From positions 62,001 to 126,000 of the forward strand of contig NZ_BOOW01000030.1 in assembly GCF_016863435.1 (NCBI RefSeq): a DNA stretch of 64,000 nt, in the 5' to 3' direction. The DNA comes from Sinosporangium siamense (GTDB lineage: Bacteria; Actinomycetota; Actinomycetes; Streptosporangiales; Streptosporangiaceae). The translations under genes and the position numbers were made by a program. Below, one piece after another: positions 8,084 through 16,031 of this stretch (position 1 is its first letter; each line of letters begins with the position of its first letter). The notes below the pieces were generated by a model. The model had not been told where the DNA came from. It did no database searches and worked only from the letters and a program-made list of their open reading frames with translations.

Positions 8084-8277
8084 GAATGCTCCTCGTCAAG
8101 GAAGATCGCCTGGACCGGGCAGGCGTTCGCCGCGAACTCCACCTCCCGCCTGAACGATTCGTCCGGCTCCGCAACGTAGATCAGTTCGTCGTCGTCACCG
8201 AGCTCGAAAACCTCGGGGACCGCGAATACGCACTGTGCGTGCACCTGACACAGAGCCCTGTCCACTCGGACATGCAT
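8080..8277 (-). CDS. Ferredoxin, single cluster with His in the ligand motif
   Basis: A 65-residue ferredoxin with the pattern C10-x2-H13-x2-C16 and a distal CP near residue 52. His replaces the second Cys of the usual CxxCxxC, as in actinomycete 3Fe-4S (or unusual 4Fe-4S) ferredoxins that feed cytochrome P450s or flavoenzymes. The body is acidic. It follows the PPOX gene by three bases and overlaps HPP. A partner role for the FMN protein upstream is inferred from the operon. Confidence 0.88.
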   Translation of the reverse strand: MHVRVDRALCQVHAQCVFAVPEVFELGDDDELIYVAEPDESFRREVEFAANACPVQAIFLDEEHS

Positions 8278-8280
8278 TTC

Positions 8281-9156
8281 TTACTCCTGTGGGTTGAAGC
8301 GCGAGTAGCGGTCCAGGCTCCACCGCAACGGAACGGCCCCCTCGATCTGGACCACCCGGTCGATCTCAAACTCGACCAGCCGCTGTGCCCCCGCCACGCC
8401 GCGGGGTTCCCAGTCGGTCCTGGCCCGTCCGGTCAGGTGCAGAGCCGTCCCCGCTTCCCAGTCGAGAAAGAACAGCCCCGCACGCGCATCCAGTGCGAGG
8501 TTGCCCAGGGTCATGTACATCGAGTTCCCGGCATAGTCCGGCCAGACCAGCTGGTTCGGCCCGGTTACCGAGACGAAGCCCGGGTTGCCGCCCCGGTGGG
8601 ACACGTCGGCGCCCTGACCGCGTGCGTAAGTGGCGACGAAGAACGTGTCGGCGCGTTCGATCCACCCCCGTTGCGCGCGGTCGAGCCCGGCCGTCGTCCT
8701 GGCCGGCCCACGCCCGGCCGGGCCGTCCGGAGCGGGCCGACGGGTGGTGATGTACTTGGGACAGTTGGCGTATACCTGATCGGTCGTCACAACCGTTTTC
8801 CCGCCGACCATCCGTGCCCGGCCGTTGACCCGCATCCTGCGACGGGTCTGCGGTTCGATCGCGAGGATGCCGACGTCACGATCGTGGTCGAGCAAGCCGT
8901 ACAGCGGATCTCCCTCTCCCGGAAGGGCGTCGACCACGATGACCCGTTCGTTCTCGGGCTCGGCGAACCCCGCCTGCCCAGACAGCACGGTCACCCACAC
9001 CCGGCCGTCGTCGCCGGCCGCACCGACGACGAGCATCCGCTGAAGGCGCAGGAACTCCGCCGCCGGAGGCGGGATCGACGCGTTCACCCCTGCCGAGCCG
9101 TATCCCTCGGCCCGCACGCCCGCACGCCGCTGGACCGCCAGCTCCCCCGGGTGCAT
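8281..9156 (-). CDS. Pyridoxamine-5'-phosphate-oxidase-related FMN-binding protein
   Basis: A 291-residue split-barrel flavoprotein of the PPOX-like class. Landmarks are 'DGRVWVTVLSGQAGFAEPENERVIVVDALP', 'PLYGLLDHDRDVGILAIEPQTRRRMRVNG' and, in the second half, 'ADTFFVATYARGQGADVSHRGGNPGFV', 'NSMYMTLGNLALDARAGLFFLDWEAG' and 'LHLTGRARTDW'. The two similar halves suggest an internal duplication of the barrel. Such proteins reduce or oxidise small molecules with FMN or F420. Start ATG 9156 lies one base after the VOC stop. The substrate is unknown. Confidence 0.75.
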   Translation of the reverse strand: MHPGELAVQRRAGVRAEGYGSAGVNASIPPPAAEFLRLQRMLVVGAAGDDGRVWVTVLSGQAGFAEPENERVIVVDALPGEGDPLYGLLDHDRDVGILAIEPQTRRRMRVNGRARMVGGKTVVTTDQVYANCPKYITTRRPAPDGPAGRGPARTTAGLDRAQRGWIERADTFFVATYARGQGADVSHRGGNPGFVSVTGPNQLVWPDYAGNSMYMTLGNLALDARAGLFFLDWEAGTALHLTGRARTDWEPRGVAGAQRLVEFEIDRVVQIEGAVPLRWSLDRYSRFNPQE

Positions 9157-9157
9157 T

Positions 9158-9601
9158 TTAGAAGAATCCGCAGGTGGGGGCACCGGAGGTGGGAGCCGGA
9201 GCGACGTCGGCACCGCTCGGTGCGTAGATCTCCAGCCGGATCCCGTCGGGGTCGGCGAAGAAGATTCCACCCGAGGACGCGCCCTCCCCGTGCGGCACCA
9301 CGCCATCGTGGAAGAGCGTGGCACCGATCTCGCGCAGGGTCGCCTCGGCGTCACGCACCTCGTCGATGCCCGGCACCTGGAAGGACAGGTGGTGCAGCCC
9401 CGGCCGCTCGGCGGGGAAGCGGCCCTCGCTCTGCTGCCACAGGGTCAGTACGAGCCTGCCGTCCTGCCCGAGGAACACATAACGCCGCTCGTCCTGGCCC
9501 GACTCCCCGAGCACCTCGAAGCGGAACACCTGCCGATAGAAGTCCCTGGAGGTGCCGAGATCAGTGACATTCAGACCAACGTGCCCAGTCTCAAATGACA
9601 T
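9158..9601 (-). CDS. VOC (glyoxalase/dioxygenase superfamily) protein
   Basis: A 147-residue double beta-alpha-beta-beta-beta protein. It starts 'MSFETGHVGLNVTDLGTSRDFY' (His metal ligand), continues with 'GLHHLSFQVPGIDEV' (second ligand position) and ends 'GIFFADPDGIRLEIYAPSGAD' (Glu ligand). This fits metal-dependent lyases or dioxygenases. It leads the minus-strand operon VOC-PPOX-ferredoxin-HPP. ATG 9601 has GAAAGG nine bases upstream and follows a strong inverted repeat, so the operon is probably repressor-controlled. Confidence 0.85.
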   Translation of the reverse strand: MSFETGHVGLNVTDLGTSRDFYRQVFRFEVLGESGQDERRYVFLGQDGRLVLTLWQQSEGRFPAERPGLHHLSFQVPGIDEVRDAEATLREIGATLFHDGVVPHGEGASSGGIFFADPDGIRLEIYAPSGADVAPAPTSGAPTCGFF

Positions 9602-9614
9602 GTGAAACAACCTT

Positions 9615-9645
9615 TCTAACGGATAGAATCGATCCATCCGTTAGA
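9615..9645. promoter_or_regulatory. Operator-like inverted repeat of the VOC operon
   Basis: Perfect 10-bp arms TCTAACGGAT and ATCCGTTAGA are separated by 11 bases, immediately upstream of the VOC ribosome site. The size and symmetry suit a TetR- or MarR-type repressor. No such regulator gene adjoins, so it would act from elsewhere. Confidence 0.55.
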
Positions 9646-9689
9646 GGATGACACACACTACTCACGGAGAGAACTATTCAGTGGCGTTA

Positions 9690-9705
9690 TGTGACTCATG
9701 TCACC
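9690..9705. promoter_or_regulatory. CRP/FNR-family binding-site candidate
   Basis: TGTGA-N6-TCACC (centre between 9697 and 9698) differs by one base from the CRP/FNR consensus TGTGA-N6-TCACA. It lies between the VOC operon (minus) and the alkylation-repair gene (plus), about 90 bases from the former and 210 from the latter. Confidence 0.4.
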
Positions 9706-9915
9706 CAAAACTGTCCTAAGTGCACAGCGCGAGCCGCAGGCCGCACAGGCGCATTCGCCGGCGCATCTCGATGACGTAGTGGTCGTCTCCGGCCCCCGCT
9801 CTCACCTGATCCACCGGGGGATTTCGTGCAAGTTCGCTGCCGTCGAACCGGTGTGTACGGCAGGGGCCGGCTCCGACGTAGGCTGAGTCTCGCGCGTGAT
9901 GTACAGGAGGCTGAG

Positions 9916-10602
9916 GTGGCCGAGACGACGCCGACCGGCACGACGGTGGCCGAGGTGATGGCCGAGTTGGCCCAGCTCGAAGACCCGAAAGCACGCAAGG
10001 TGAACGAGAAGCACGGTGACGATCACGGTGTGAACCTCGGCAAGCTGCGTGCGCTCGCGAAGCGGCTGAAGACGCAGCAGGAGCTCGCGGGCCGGCTTTG
10101 GGAGACGGGTGACACCGCGGCGAGGCTGCTGGCGATCCTGATCTGCCGCCCGAAGGCGTTCAATCAGGACGAATTAGACGTCATGGTGCGCGAGGCGCGC
10201 ACTCCCAAGGTGCACGACTGGCTCGTGAACTACGTGGTGAAGAAGAACCCGCACGCCGAAGAACTGCGCCTGCTCTGGTTCGCCGCGCCGGATCCGGCGG
10301 TCGCGAGCGCCGGCTGGGCCTTGACCACCGAACGCGTGGCCAGGAAGCCCGAGGGCCTCGACCTCGCGGGGCTGCTCGACGTCATCGAGGCGGAGATGAA
10401 GGACGCCCCGGCTCGCCTGCAGTGGGCGATGAACCACTGCCTGGCGCAGATCGGGATCGAGCATGCCAGGCACCGCGCCCGCGCGATCGACATCGGTGAG
10501 CGCCTGGAGGTGCTCAAGGACTACCCGACTCCCCCGGGCTGCACGTCTCCTTTCGCACCCATCTGGATCAACGAGATGGTGCGCCGCCGGCACGACAAGT
10601 AG
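9916..10602 (+). CDS. DNA alkylation repair (AlkD-like, HEAT-repeat) protein
   Basis: A 228-residue all-helical protein of the AlkC/AlkD-like class, which excises or senses alkylated bases using a curved HEAT-repeat surface. Recognisable stretches are 'VNLGKLRALAKRLKTQQELAGRLW', 'KVHDWLVNYVVKK', 'WFAAPDPAVASAGWALTTERVARK' and 'QWAMNHCLAQIGIEHARHRARAIDIGERLEV'. GTG 9916 is preferred because AGGAGG lies five bases before it. Frames extending upstream lack such a site. It is a single-gene unit. Confidence 0.8.
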   Translation: MAETTPTGTTVAEVMAELAQLEDPKARKVNEKHGDDHGVNLGKLRALAKRLKTQQELAGRLWETGDTAARLLAILICRPKAFNQDELDVMVREARTPKVHDWLVNYVVKKNPHAEELRLLWFAAPDPAVASAGWALTTERVARKPEGLDLAGLLDVIEAEMKDAPARLQWAMNHCLAQIGIEHARHRARAIDIGERLEVLKDYPTPPGCTSPFAPIWINEMVRRRHDK

Positions 10603-10727
10603 GAGCACCTCACACCCCCCGTACGGCAGAGCCACCCGCTGACCAGCCGATTCCTTGACGCTTCGCTGGCGGTGCCCACAAGCGGCACCGGGCATCCAAC
10701 CCGACGTACGGTCACCAAGGGGGACGG

Positions 10728-10793
10728 ATGCCGGGCAAACAGCGGGTCCTGCGGCTGCTGGCGATGCACTCTGAATCAGGGCAAACCCCATGA
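10728..10793 (+). CDS. 21-residue leader peptide overlapping fdhA
   Basis: ATG 10728 follows AAGGGGGAC at ideal spacing and encodes a 21-residue basic, leucine-containing peptide. Its TGA overlaps the fdhA ATG (ATGA at 10790-10793). fdhA itself has only a weak ribosome site, so ribosomes finishing the leader may start fdhA by coupling. No homologue is known to me. The rest of 10603-10727 shows no obvious element apart from an isolated TTGACG at 10653. Confidence 0.45.
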   Translation: MPGKQRVLRLLAMHSESGQTP

Positions 10794-13700
10794 AAGCGCG
10801 TTGGCCGGTGTTGTTGCGCCAGATCATCGGTCCCGACCGGCTGGGAAGGGGAGCGGCGGTCAAGTCGCGGCGCAGTGAGGAGTTGACCGCGCGCACCGCG
10901 TCCGCCGACCGTGTGGTCAAGTCCGTGTGCCCCTATTGCGCCGTCGGCTGCGCCCAGAATGTCTACGTCCGCGATGAGAAGGTAGTGCAGATCGAGGGTG
11001 ACCCCGACTCCCCGGTCAGCCGGGGACGGCTGTGTCCCAAGGGGGCCGCCAGCCTCCAGCTCACCACCGGCTCCATGCGCCGTCACACGGTTATGCACCG
11101 GGCACCGTACGCGCTCGACTGGCAGGAGATCGGGCTCGACGAGGCGATGGAGATGGTCGCCGACCGGATCATCGAGACGCGGCGGGCCACCTGGGAGTGG
11201 GAGCAGGACGGCAGGCGCACCGCCAGGACCATGGGCATCGCCTCTCTCGGCGGGGCCACCCTGGACAACGAGGAGAACTACCTGATCAAGAAGCTGCTGA
11301 CCGCGCTCGGGGTGGTGCAGATCGAGAACCAGGCTCGGGTGTGTCACAGTTCGACCGTGGTGGGTCTCGGCTCCTCCTTCGGCAGGGGCGGCGCCACGAC
11401 CTTCATGCAGGATCTCCAGCACTCCGACTGCATCATCATCGAAGGCTCCAACTTCGCCGAGGCGCACCCGGTGGGTTTCCAGTGGGTGATGGAGGCCAAG
11501 GCGCGCGGTGCCGTCGTGATCCACGTGGACCCTCGGTATACACGCACCAGTGCCCTGGCCGACCTGCACGTGCCGATCCGCGCCGGCTCCGACGTGGCCT
11601 TCCTCGGCGGGATCATCCATCACGTGCTGGAGAACGAGCTCTACTTCCGCGAATACGTGCTCAACTACACCAACGCCGCCACGCTGGTCACCGACGAGTA
11701 TCGCGACACCGAGGACCTCGACGGGTTGTTCTCCGGCTTCAACCCCGACAGCCGCCACTACGACTTCGATACCTGGCAATACCAGGGCATGCGGGTCGTG
11801 GCCGCGGCCGGCGACCGGGACGAGGACTATGAGCTTCGCGGTCAGAGCAGGCAATCCGTTCGTTCCGCCGGGCGGGGTGAGATGCACGGCGCCGGTGGAG
11901 TGGCACTGGAGGGCACGCCGCGCACCGATCCGACATTGCGTGATCCGCAGTGTGTCTTGCAGATCCTAAAACGGCACTACGCGCGATACAGCCCCGAGAT
12001 GGTCGAGCGCATCTGCGGCATCCCGCCGGAGCTGTTCGCGCGGGTGTGCCGCGACCTGACGGAGAACTCCGGCCCCGAGCGCACCTCGGCCTTCGCCTAC
12101 GCGGTCGGCTGGACTCAGCACTCCGACGGCTCCCAGTTCATCCGAGCCGCGAGCATTCTGCAGCTCCTGCTGGGCAACATCGGCCGTCCGGGCGGCGGCA
12201 TCCAGGCGTTGCGCGGGCACGCCAGCATCCAGGGCTCCAGCGACATCCCCACGCTGTTCAACCTCCTGCCCGGCTACATCCCGATGCCGCACGCGCACGA
12301 GCATGAGCACCTGAACGACTTCGTCCGCTCCGACGCGCCGAGCAAGGGCTACTGGGGCGAGATGCGCGCCTACATGGTCAGCCTCTTGAAGGCATGGTGG
12401 GGAAGCGCCGCCACGCCCGACAACGACTTCTGCTTCGGGCATCTGCCACGTCTCACCGGCAGCCACAGCACCTACGACACTGTTATGGCTCAGCTCGACG
12501 GCACCTGCAAGGGCTACATCCTGCTCGGCGAGAACCCGGCTGTCGGGTCGGCCAACACCAAGATGCAGCGGATGGGGATGGCCAACCTCGACTGGCTGGT
12601 CGTGCGCGACTTCTCCTTGATCGAGAGCGCCACCTGGTGGCTGGACGGCCCGGAGATCCAGAGCGGGGAGCTCACCCCGCAGGGCATCGGCACCGAGGTG
12701 TTCTTCTTCCCCGCCGCCGCCCACACCGAGAAGAGCGGGAGCTTCACCAACACCAACCGGATGCTGCAGTGGCATCACCAGGCGGTCGATCCGTCCGGCG
12801 ACGCTCGCAGCGACCTCTGGTTCATGTACCACCTCGGCCGGATCATCCGCCGCAAGCTCGCCGGGTCCACCGACCCCATGGACGCCCCGATCCTGGATCT
12901 CACGTGGGACTATCCGACCGAGGGGCCGCTCATGGAGCCGGTCGCCGAGGCCGTGCTCGCCGAGATCAACGGCTGGGATTCCGAGGGCCGGCCCTTGTCC
13001 GGGTATACCGCGCTGAAGGACGACGGTTCGACGGCGTGCGGCTGCTGGATCTACTGCGGAGTGTACGCCGACGGCGTCAACCAGGCCGCTCGCCGCAAAC
13101 CGGCCGAGGAGCAGGACTGGATCGCCGCCGAGTGGGCCTGGTCCTGGCCCGCCAACCGCCGCGTGCTCTACAACCGGGCCTCCGCCGATCCAGAAGGCCG
13201 CCCGTGGAGCGAGCGTAAGCGGCTGGTCTGGTGGGATGAGGCCGCGCGCAAGTGGACCGGCCACGACGTCCCCGATTTCGACGCCGCCAAGAGCCCGAGT
13301 TATCAGCCGCCCCGCGACGCGAAGGGCGCGGAGGCCTTGTCGGGCATCGATCCGTTCATCATGCAGGCCGACGGCAAGGGGTGGTTGTTCGCGCCCGCGG
13401 GCGTGGTGGACGGTCCGCTGCCGACCCACTTCGAGCCGCAGGACTCCCCTGTGCCCAACCCGCTGTACGGCAGGCAGCGCAACCCCGCCCGCATGGTCTA
13501 TCCGCACGAGCACAACCGCTATCACCCGTCGCCCGGCGAGCCGGGCGCGGCCGTCTTCCCCTACGTCGTCACGACCTACCGGCTGACCGAGCACTTCACC
13601 GCGGGCGGGATGAGCCGCAGCACGCCCTACCTCGCCGAGTTGCAGCCGGAGCTGTTCTGTGAGGTGTCGCCCGAGCTGGCCGCCGAACGCGGCCTGGTGC

Positions 13701-14032
13701 ACGGGGGCTGGGCCACGATCGTGACCGCACGCAACGCCATCGAGGCCAGGGTCCTCGTCACCGAACGGATCACGCCGTTGCGGCTCGACGGCCGGGTCGT
13801 GCACCAGATCGGCGTGCCGTTCCACTGGGGCCCGAACGGGCAGAGCCGCGGCGACGCGGCCAACGAGCTGAGCTCGATCAGCCTTGATCCCAACTCCCAC
13901 ATCCAGGAGGTCAAGGCGTTGTCCGCCGATATACGCCCCGGGCGGCGCCCGCGGGGCCCGGCGCTGCCCGAACTCGTCCGCGACTACCGGGCGCGGGCCG
14001 GCATCACCGATTCGACCGGCACGGAGGTGTGA
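10790..14032 (+). CDS. fdhA: Formate dehydrogenase, molybdopterin catalytic subunit (Cys type)
   Basis: It oxidises formate to CO2 at a Mo/W-bis-MGD centre. The 1,080-residue protein begins with a conserved actinobacterial N-terminus ('WPVLLRQI', 'GRGAAVKS') and no Tat signal. A 4Fe-4S site follows, formed by C47, C50, C54 and C82. The active-site region is 'NQARVCHSSTVVGLGSSFGRGG', with Cys185 (TGT at 11342) where E. coli FdnG/FdhF have selenocysteine, followed by the catalytic His186. The segment 'SNFAEAHPVGFQWVMEAK' and the C-terminal cofactor domain ('FHWGPNGQSRGDAANELS') are typical. It is first in the operon with an Fe-S subunit and an NrfD-like anchor. Electrons probably go to quinone. 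Confidence 0.93.
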   Translation: MKARWPVLLRQIIGPDRLGRGAAVKSRRSEELTARTASADRVVKSVCPYCAVGCAQNVYVRDEKVVQIEGDPDSPVSRGRLCPKGAASLQLTTGSMRRHTVMHRAPYALDWQEIGLDEAMEMVADRIIETRRATWEWEQDGRRTARTMGIASLGGATLDNEENYLIKKLLTALGVVQIENQARVCHSSTVVGLGSSFGRGGATTFMQDLQHSDCIIIEGSNFAEAHPVGFQWVMEAKARGAVVIHVDPRYTRTSALADLHVPIRAGSDVAFLGGIIHHVLENELYFREYVLNYTNAATLVTDEYRDTEDLDGLFSGFNPDSRHYDFDTWQYQGMRVVAAAGDRDEDYELRGQSRQSVRSAGRGEMHGAGGVALEGTPRTDPTLRDPQCVLQILKRHYARYSPEMVERICGIPPELFARVCRDLTENSGPERTSAFAYAVGWTQHSDGSQFIRAASILQLLLGNIGRPGGGIQALRGHASIQGSSDIPTLFNLLPGYIPMPHAHEHEHLNDFVRSDAPSKGYWGEMRAYMVSLLKAWWGSAATPDNDFCFGHLPRLTGSHSTYDTVMAQLDGTCKGYILLGENPAVGSANTKMQRMGMANLDWLVVRDFSLIESATWWLDGPEIQSGELTPQGIGTEVFFFPAAAHTEKSGSFTNTNRMLQWHHQAVDPSGDARSDLWFMYHLGRIIRRKLAGSTDPMDAPILDLTWDYPTEGPLMEPVAEAVLAEINGWDSEGRPLSGYTALKDDGSTACGCWIYCGVYADGVNQAARRKPAEEQDWIAAEWAWSWPANRRVLYNRASADPEGRPWSERKRLVWWDEAARKWTGHDVPDFDAAKSPSYQPPRDAKGAEALSGIDPFIMQADGKGWLFAPAGVVDGPLPTHFEPQDSPVPNPLYGRQRNPARMVYPHEHNRYHPSPGEPGAAVFPYVVTTYRLTEHFTAGGMSRSTPYLAELQPELFCEVSPELAAERGLVHGGWATIVTARNAIEARVLVTERITPLRLDGRVVHQIGVPFHWGPNGQSRGDAANELSSISLDPNSHIQEVKALSADIRPGRRPRGPALPELVRDYRARAGITDSTGTEV

Positions 14033-14036
14033 GGCC

Positions 14037-14885
14037 GTGGCCTTCGACCTGGACCTCGCTCTGGCTGCGCCGTACGATCCGGCGAGCGCGAGCGGTTACC
14101 GCGAACATCCCGAGCGGATGGGCTTTTTCACCGACACCAGTGTCTGTATCGGCTGTAAGGCGTGTGAGGTCGCCTGCAAGGAGTGGAACGCGATTCCCGA
14201 CCACCCACTCGGCTTCACCGGCATGTCCTATGACAACACCGGCGGTCTGGGTGCCTCCACCTGGCGGCACGTCGCGTTCATCGAGCAGCCGGGGCGTACG
14301 GCGGGGGCCGACGGCGCCGAGTTCCGCTGGCTGATGGCCTCCGACGTGTGCAAACACTGCACGCACGCCGCCTGCCTGGACGTCTGCCCCACCGGATCGC
14401 TGTTCCGCACCGAGTTCGGCACCGTGGTCGTACAGGAGGACATCTGCAACGGATGCGGCTACTGCGTGCCCGCGTGTCCTTACGGGGTGATCGCCCGCCG
14501 GGAGGAGGACGGCCGGGTCTGGAAGTGCACCATGTGCTACGACCGGCTCGGCGTCGGTCAGGAACCGGCGTGCGCCAAGAGTTGCCCGACCGACTCCATC
14601 CAGTTCGGCGAGTTGACCGAGTTGCGGACGCGCGCCGAGCGCAGGCTTGAGCAGTTGCATGAGGCCGGTGTGGGTTCGGCGCAACTGTACGGCCACGATC
14701 CCGGTGACGGCGTCGGCGGAACGGGCGCGTTCTTTTTGCTGCTGGACGAGCCGGAGGTTTACGGCCTGCCGCCCGACCCCGTGGTCACCACCCGGGACCT
14801 GCCCGCCATGTGGCGGCAGGTCGCCCTGGCCGCCACGGCGCTGCTCGCCGCCGTCGCCGTCACGGCCCTGGGAGCGCGTTCATGA
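14037..14885 (+). CDS. fdhB: Formate dehydrogenase iron-sulfur subunit
   Basis: A 282-residue electron-transfer subunit with four 4Fe-4S motifs. They are CIGCKACEVAC (C37, C40, C43, C47), CKHCTHAACLDVCP, CNGCGYCVPACP, and CTMCYDRL with a following CAKSCP. One membrane helix lies at the C-terminus ('VALAATALLAAVAVTALGA'), as in FdnH/FdoH. GTG 14037 sits four bases after the fdhA stop, with GGAGG about nine bases before. Its stop overlaps the next start (ATGA). It should pass electrons from FdhA to the membrane NrfD-like subunit. Confidence 0.92.
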   Translation: MAFDLDLALAAPYDPASASGYREHPERMGFFTDTSVCIGCKACEVACKEWNAIPDHPLGFTGMSYDNTGGLGASTWRHVAFIEQPGRTAGADGAEFRWLMASDVCKHCTHAACLDVCPTGSLFRTEFGTVVVQEDICNGCGYCVPACPYGVIARREEDGRVWKCTMCYDRLGVGQEPACAKSCPTDSIQFGELTELRTRAERRLEQLHEAGVGSAQLYGHDPGDGVGGTGAFFLLLDEPEVYGLPPDPVVTTRDLPAMWRQVALAATALLAAVAVTALGARS

Positions 14886-15907
14886 GCCGGACGAGCCAGA
14901 CCGACGTGCGCCTGGACGGCACCCGCGACCTGCGGCCCGATCGGGAGGCGATCACCCGCCCCGGCGGCCCCCGGGCACGCGGTGAGCGTTTGATGGTGCC
15001 CAAGGCGGACTTCCGCTCCTACTACGGCCGCCCGGTCCTGCAACCGACCCCGTGGAGCGACCACGACATCGCCGGCTATCTCTTCCTCGGCGGGCTGGCC
15101 GGGGCCTCCTCCACGCTGGCCGCCGCCGCCGATCTGATGGGGAGGCCGCACCTGGCCCGGGCGGCCAAGGCCGGTGCCGCCTGCGCGCTCGGCGGCTCCC
15201 TCTACTGCCTCATCCACGATCTCGGCCGTCCGGCGCGGTTCCTCAACATGCTCCGGGTGTTCAAGGTCACCTCGCCGATGAGCATGGGGACCTGGATTCT
15301 CAGTGCATATGGCCCGCCGGCCGGCCTCGCCGCGCTGACCGCCGTCACCTGCCGTTTCCCGCGGGCGGGGCGCGCGGCGACCGTCACCGCCGGACTGATC
15401 GGTCCCGCCGTCGCCACCTACACCGCCGCGCTGATCTCCGACACCGCCGTGCCGGTGTGGCACGACGCGTATCGCGAGATGCCCTTCGTGTTCGCGGGCT
15501 CCGCCGCCGCCTCGGCCGGCGGTCTCGGGATCCTGGCGGCTCCCGTCACCGAGGCGGGTCCGGCCCGCAGCCTCGCACTGATCGGCGCGCTGACCGAATA
15601 CACCGCTGTGCGGCGCATGGAGCGACGGCTGGGCATGGTCGCCCGCCCGCTTAAGAAGGGGCGGGGCGGCGTGCTGATGCGTCTGGGCAAGGCATTGACG
15701 CTGACCGGGGCAGTGGCCGCGCAGACCGTCGCCCGCCGCGACAGGACCGCCGCGGTCGCCGCAGGAGCGGCCCTGCTGGCCGGGGCCCTCTGCACCCGTT
15801 TCGGCATCTTCCACGCGGGCCTGCAATCGTCCCGCGATCCGCGATACACCGTCCAACCGCAACGCGCCCGCCTGGAGAAGGCGGAAGGCGAGGGGAGCAG
15901 GTCGTGA
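14882..15907 (+). CDS. NrfD/PsrC-like membrane subunit of formate dehydrogenase
   Basis: A 341-residue polytopic membrane protein of the NrfD family, which binds quinone without haem. A 40-residue hydrophilic leader precedes eight or so helices. Family segments are 'YYGRPVLQPTPWSDHDIAGYLFLGGLAGASS', 'CLIHDLGRPARFLNMLRVFKVTSPMSMGTW' and 'DTAVPVWHDAYREMPFVFAGSAAAS'. In this operon it replaces the cytochrome b gamma subunit of FdnGHI-type enzymes. It overlaps fdhB by four bases and the following mini-ORF by four (GTGA). Confidence 0.9.
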   Translation: MSRTSQTDVRLDGTRDLRPDREAITRPGGPRARGERLMVPKADFRSYYGRPVLQPTPWSDHDIAGYLFLGGLAGASSTLAAAADLMGRPHLARAAKAGAACALGGSLYCLIHDLGRPARFLNMLRVFKVTSPMSMGTWILSAYGPPAGLAALTAVTCRFPRAGRAATVTAGLIGPAVATYTAALISDTAVPVWHDAYREMPFVFAGSAAASAGGLGILAAPVTEAGPARSLALIGALTEYTAVRRMERRLGMVARPLKKGRGGVLMRLGKALTLTGAVAAQTVARRDRTAAVAAGAALLAGALCTRFGIFHAGLQSSRDPRYTVQPQRARLEKAEGEGSRS

Positions 15908-16008
15908 AACGGTTGACGTCCTATCTGCCGCTGACCTTCATCGTCCTTGTCACCTGCGGCGCGGCTTGGTGGGCCGGCCACCGTCCGGTACGGCGAAGCC
16001 GCCCCTAA
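15904..16008 (+). CDS. 34-residue single-helix membrane peptide ending the fdh operon
   Basis: GTG 15904 overlaps the NrfD stop (GTGA) and encodes 34 residues: MKRLTSYLP, one hydrophobic helix (LTFIVLVTCGAAWW), and a basic tail RPVRRSRP. The topology resembles tiny accessory subunits of respiratory complexes (CydX, CcoQ, CcmD). The coupling argues for real translation. It ends 23 bases before the convergent mrp-like gene, leaving no visible terminator. Function unknown. Confidence 0.5.
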   Translation: MKRLTSYLPLTFIVLVTCGAAWWAGHRPVRRSRP

Positions 16009-16031
16009 GCCCGGCCGCCCGCAACGGCGGC

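Noticed and set aside
11342-11344. Selenocysteine (in-frame TGA) at the formate dehydrogenase active site
   Set aside because: The codon is TGT (Cys185) and the frame is open throughout, so no Sec decoding is needed.
11966-13900. 644-codon minus-strand frame antisense to fdhA
   Set aside because: The fdhA protein is clearly conserved along this stretch; the antisense product has no recognisable domain.
10728-16008. Interpretation of the fdh operon as nitrate reductase, thiosulfate reductase or CO dehydrogenase
   Set aside because: The active-site sequence (V-C-H, then GRGG) and the N-terminal block match formate dehydrogenases; no nitrate or CO-type subunits are present.
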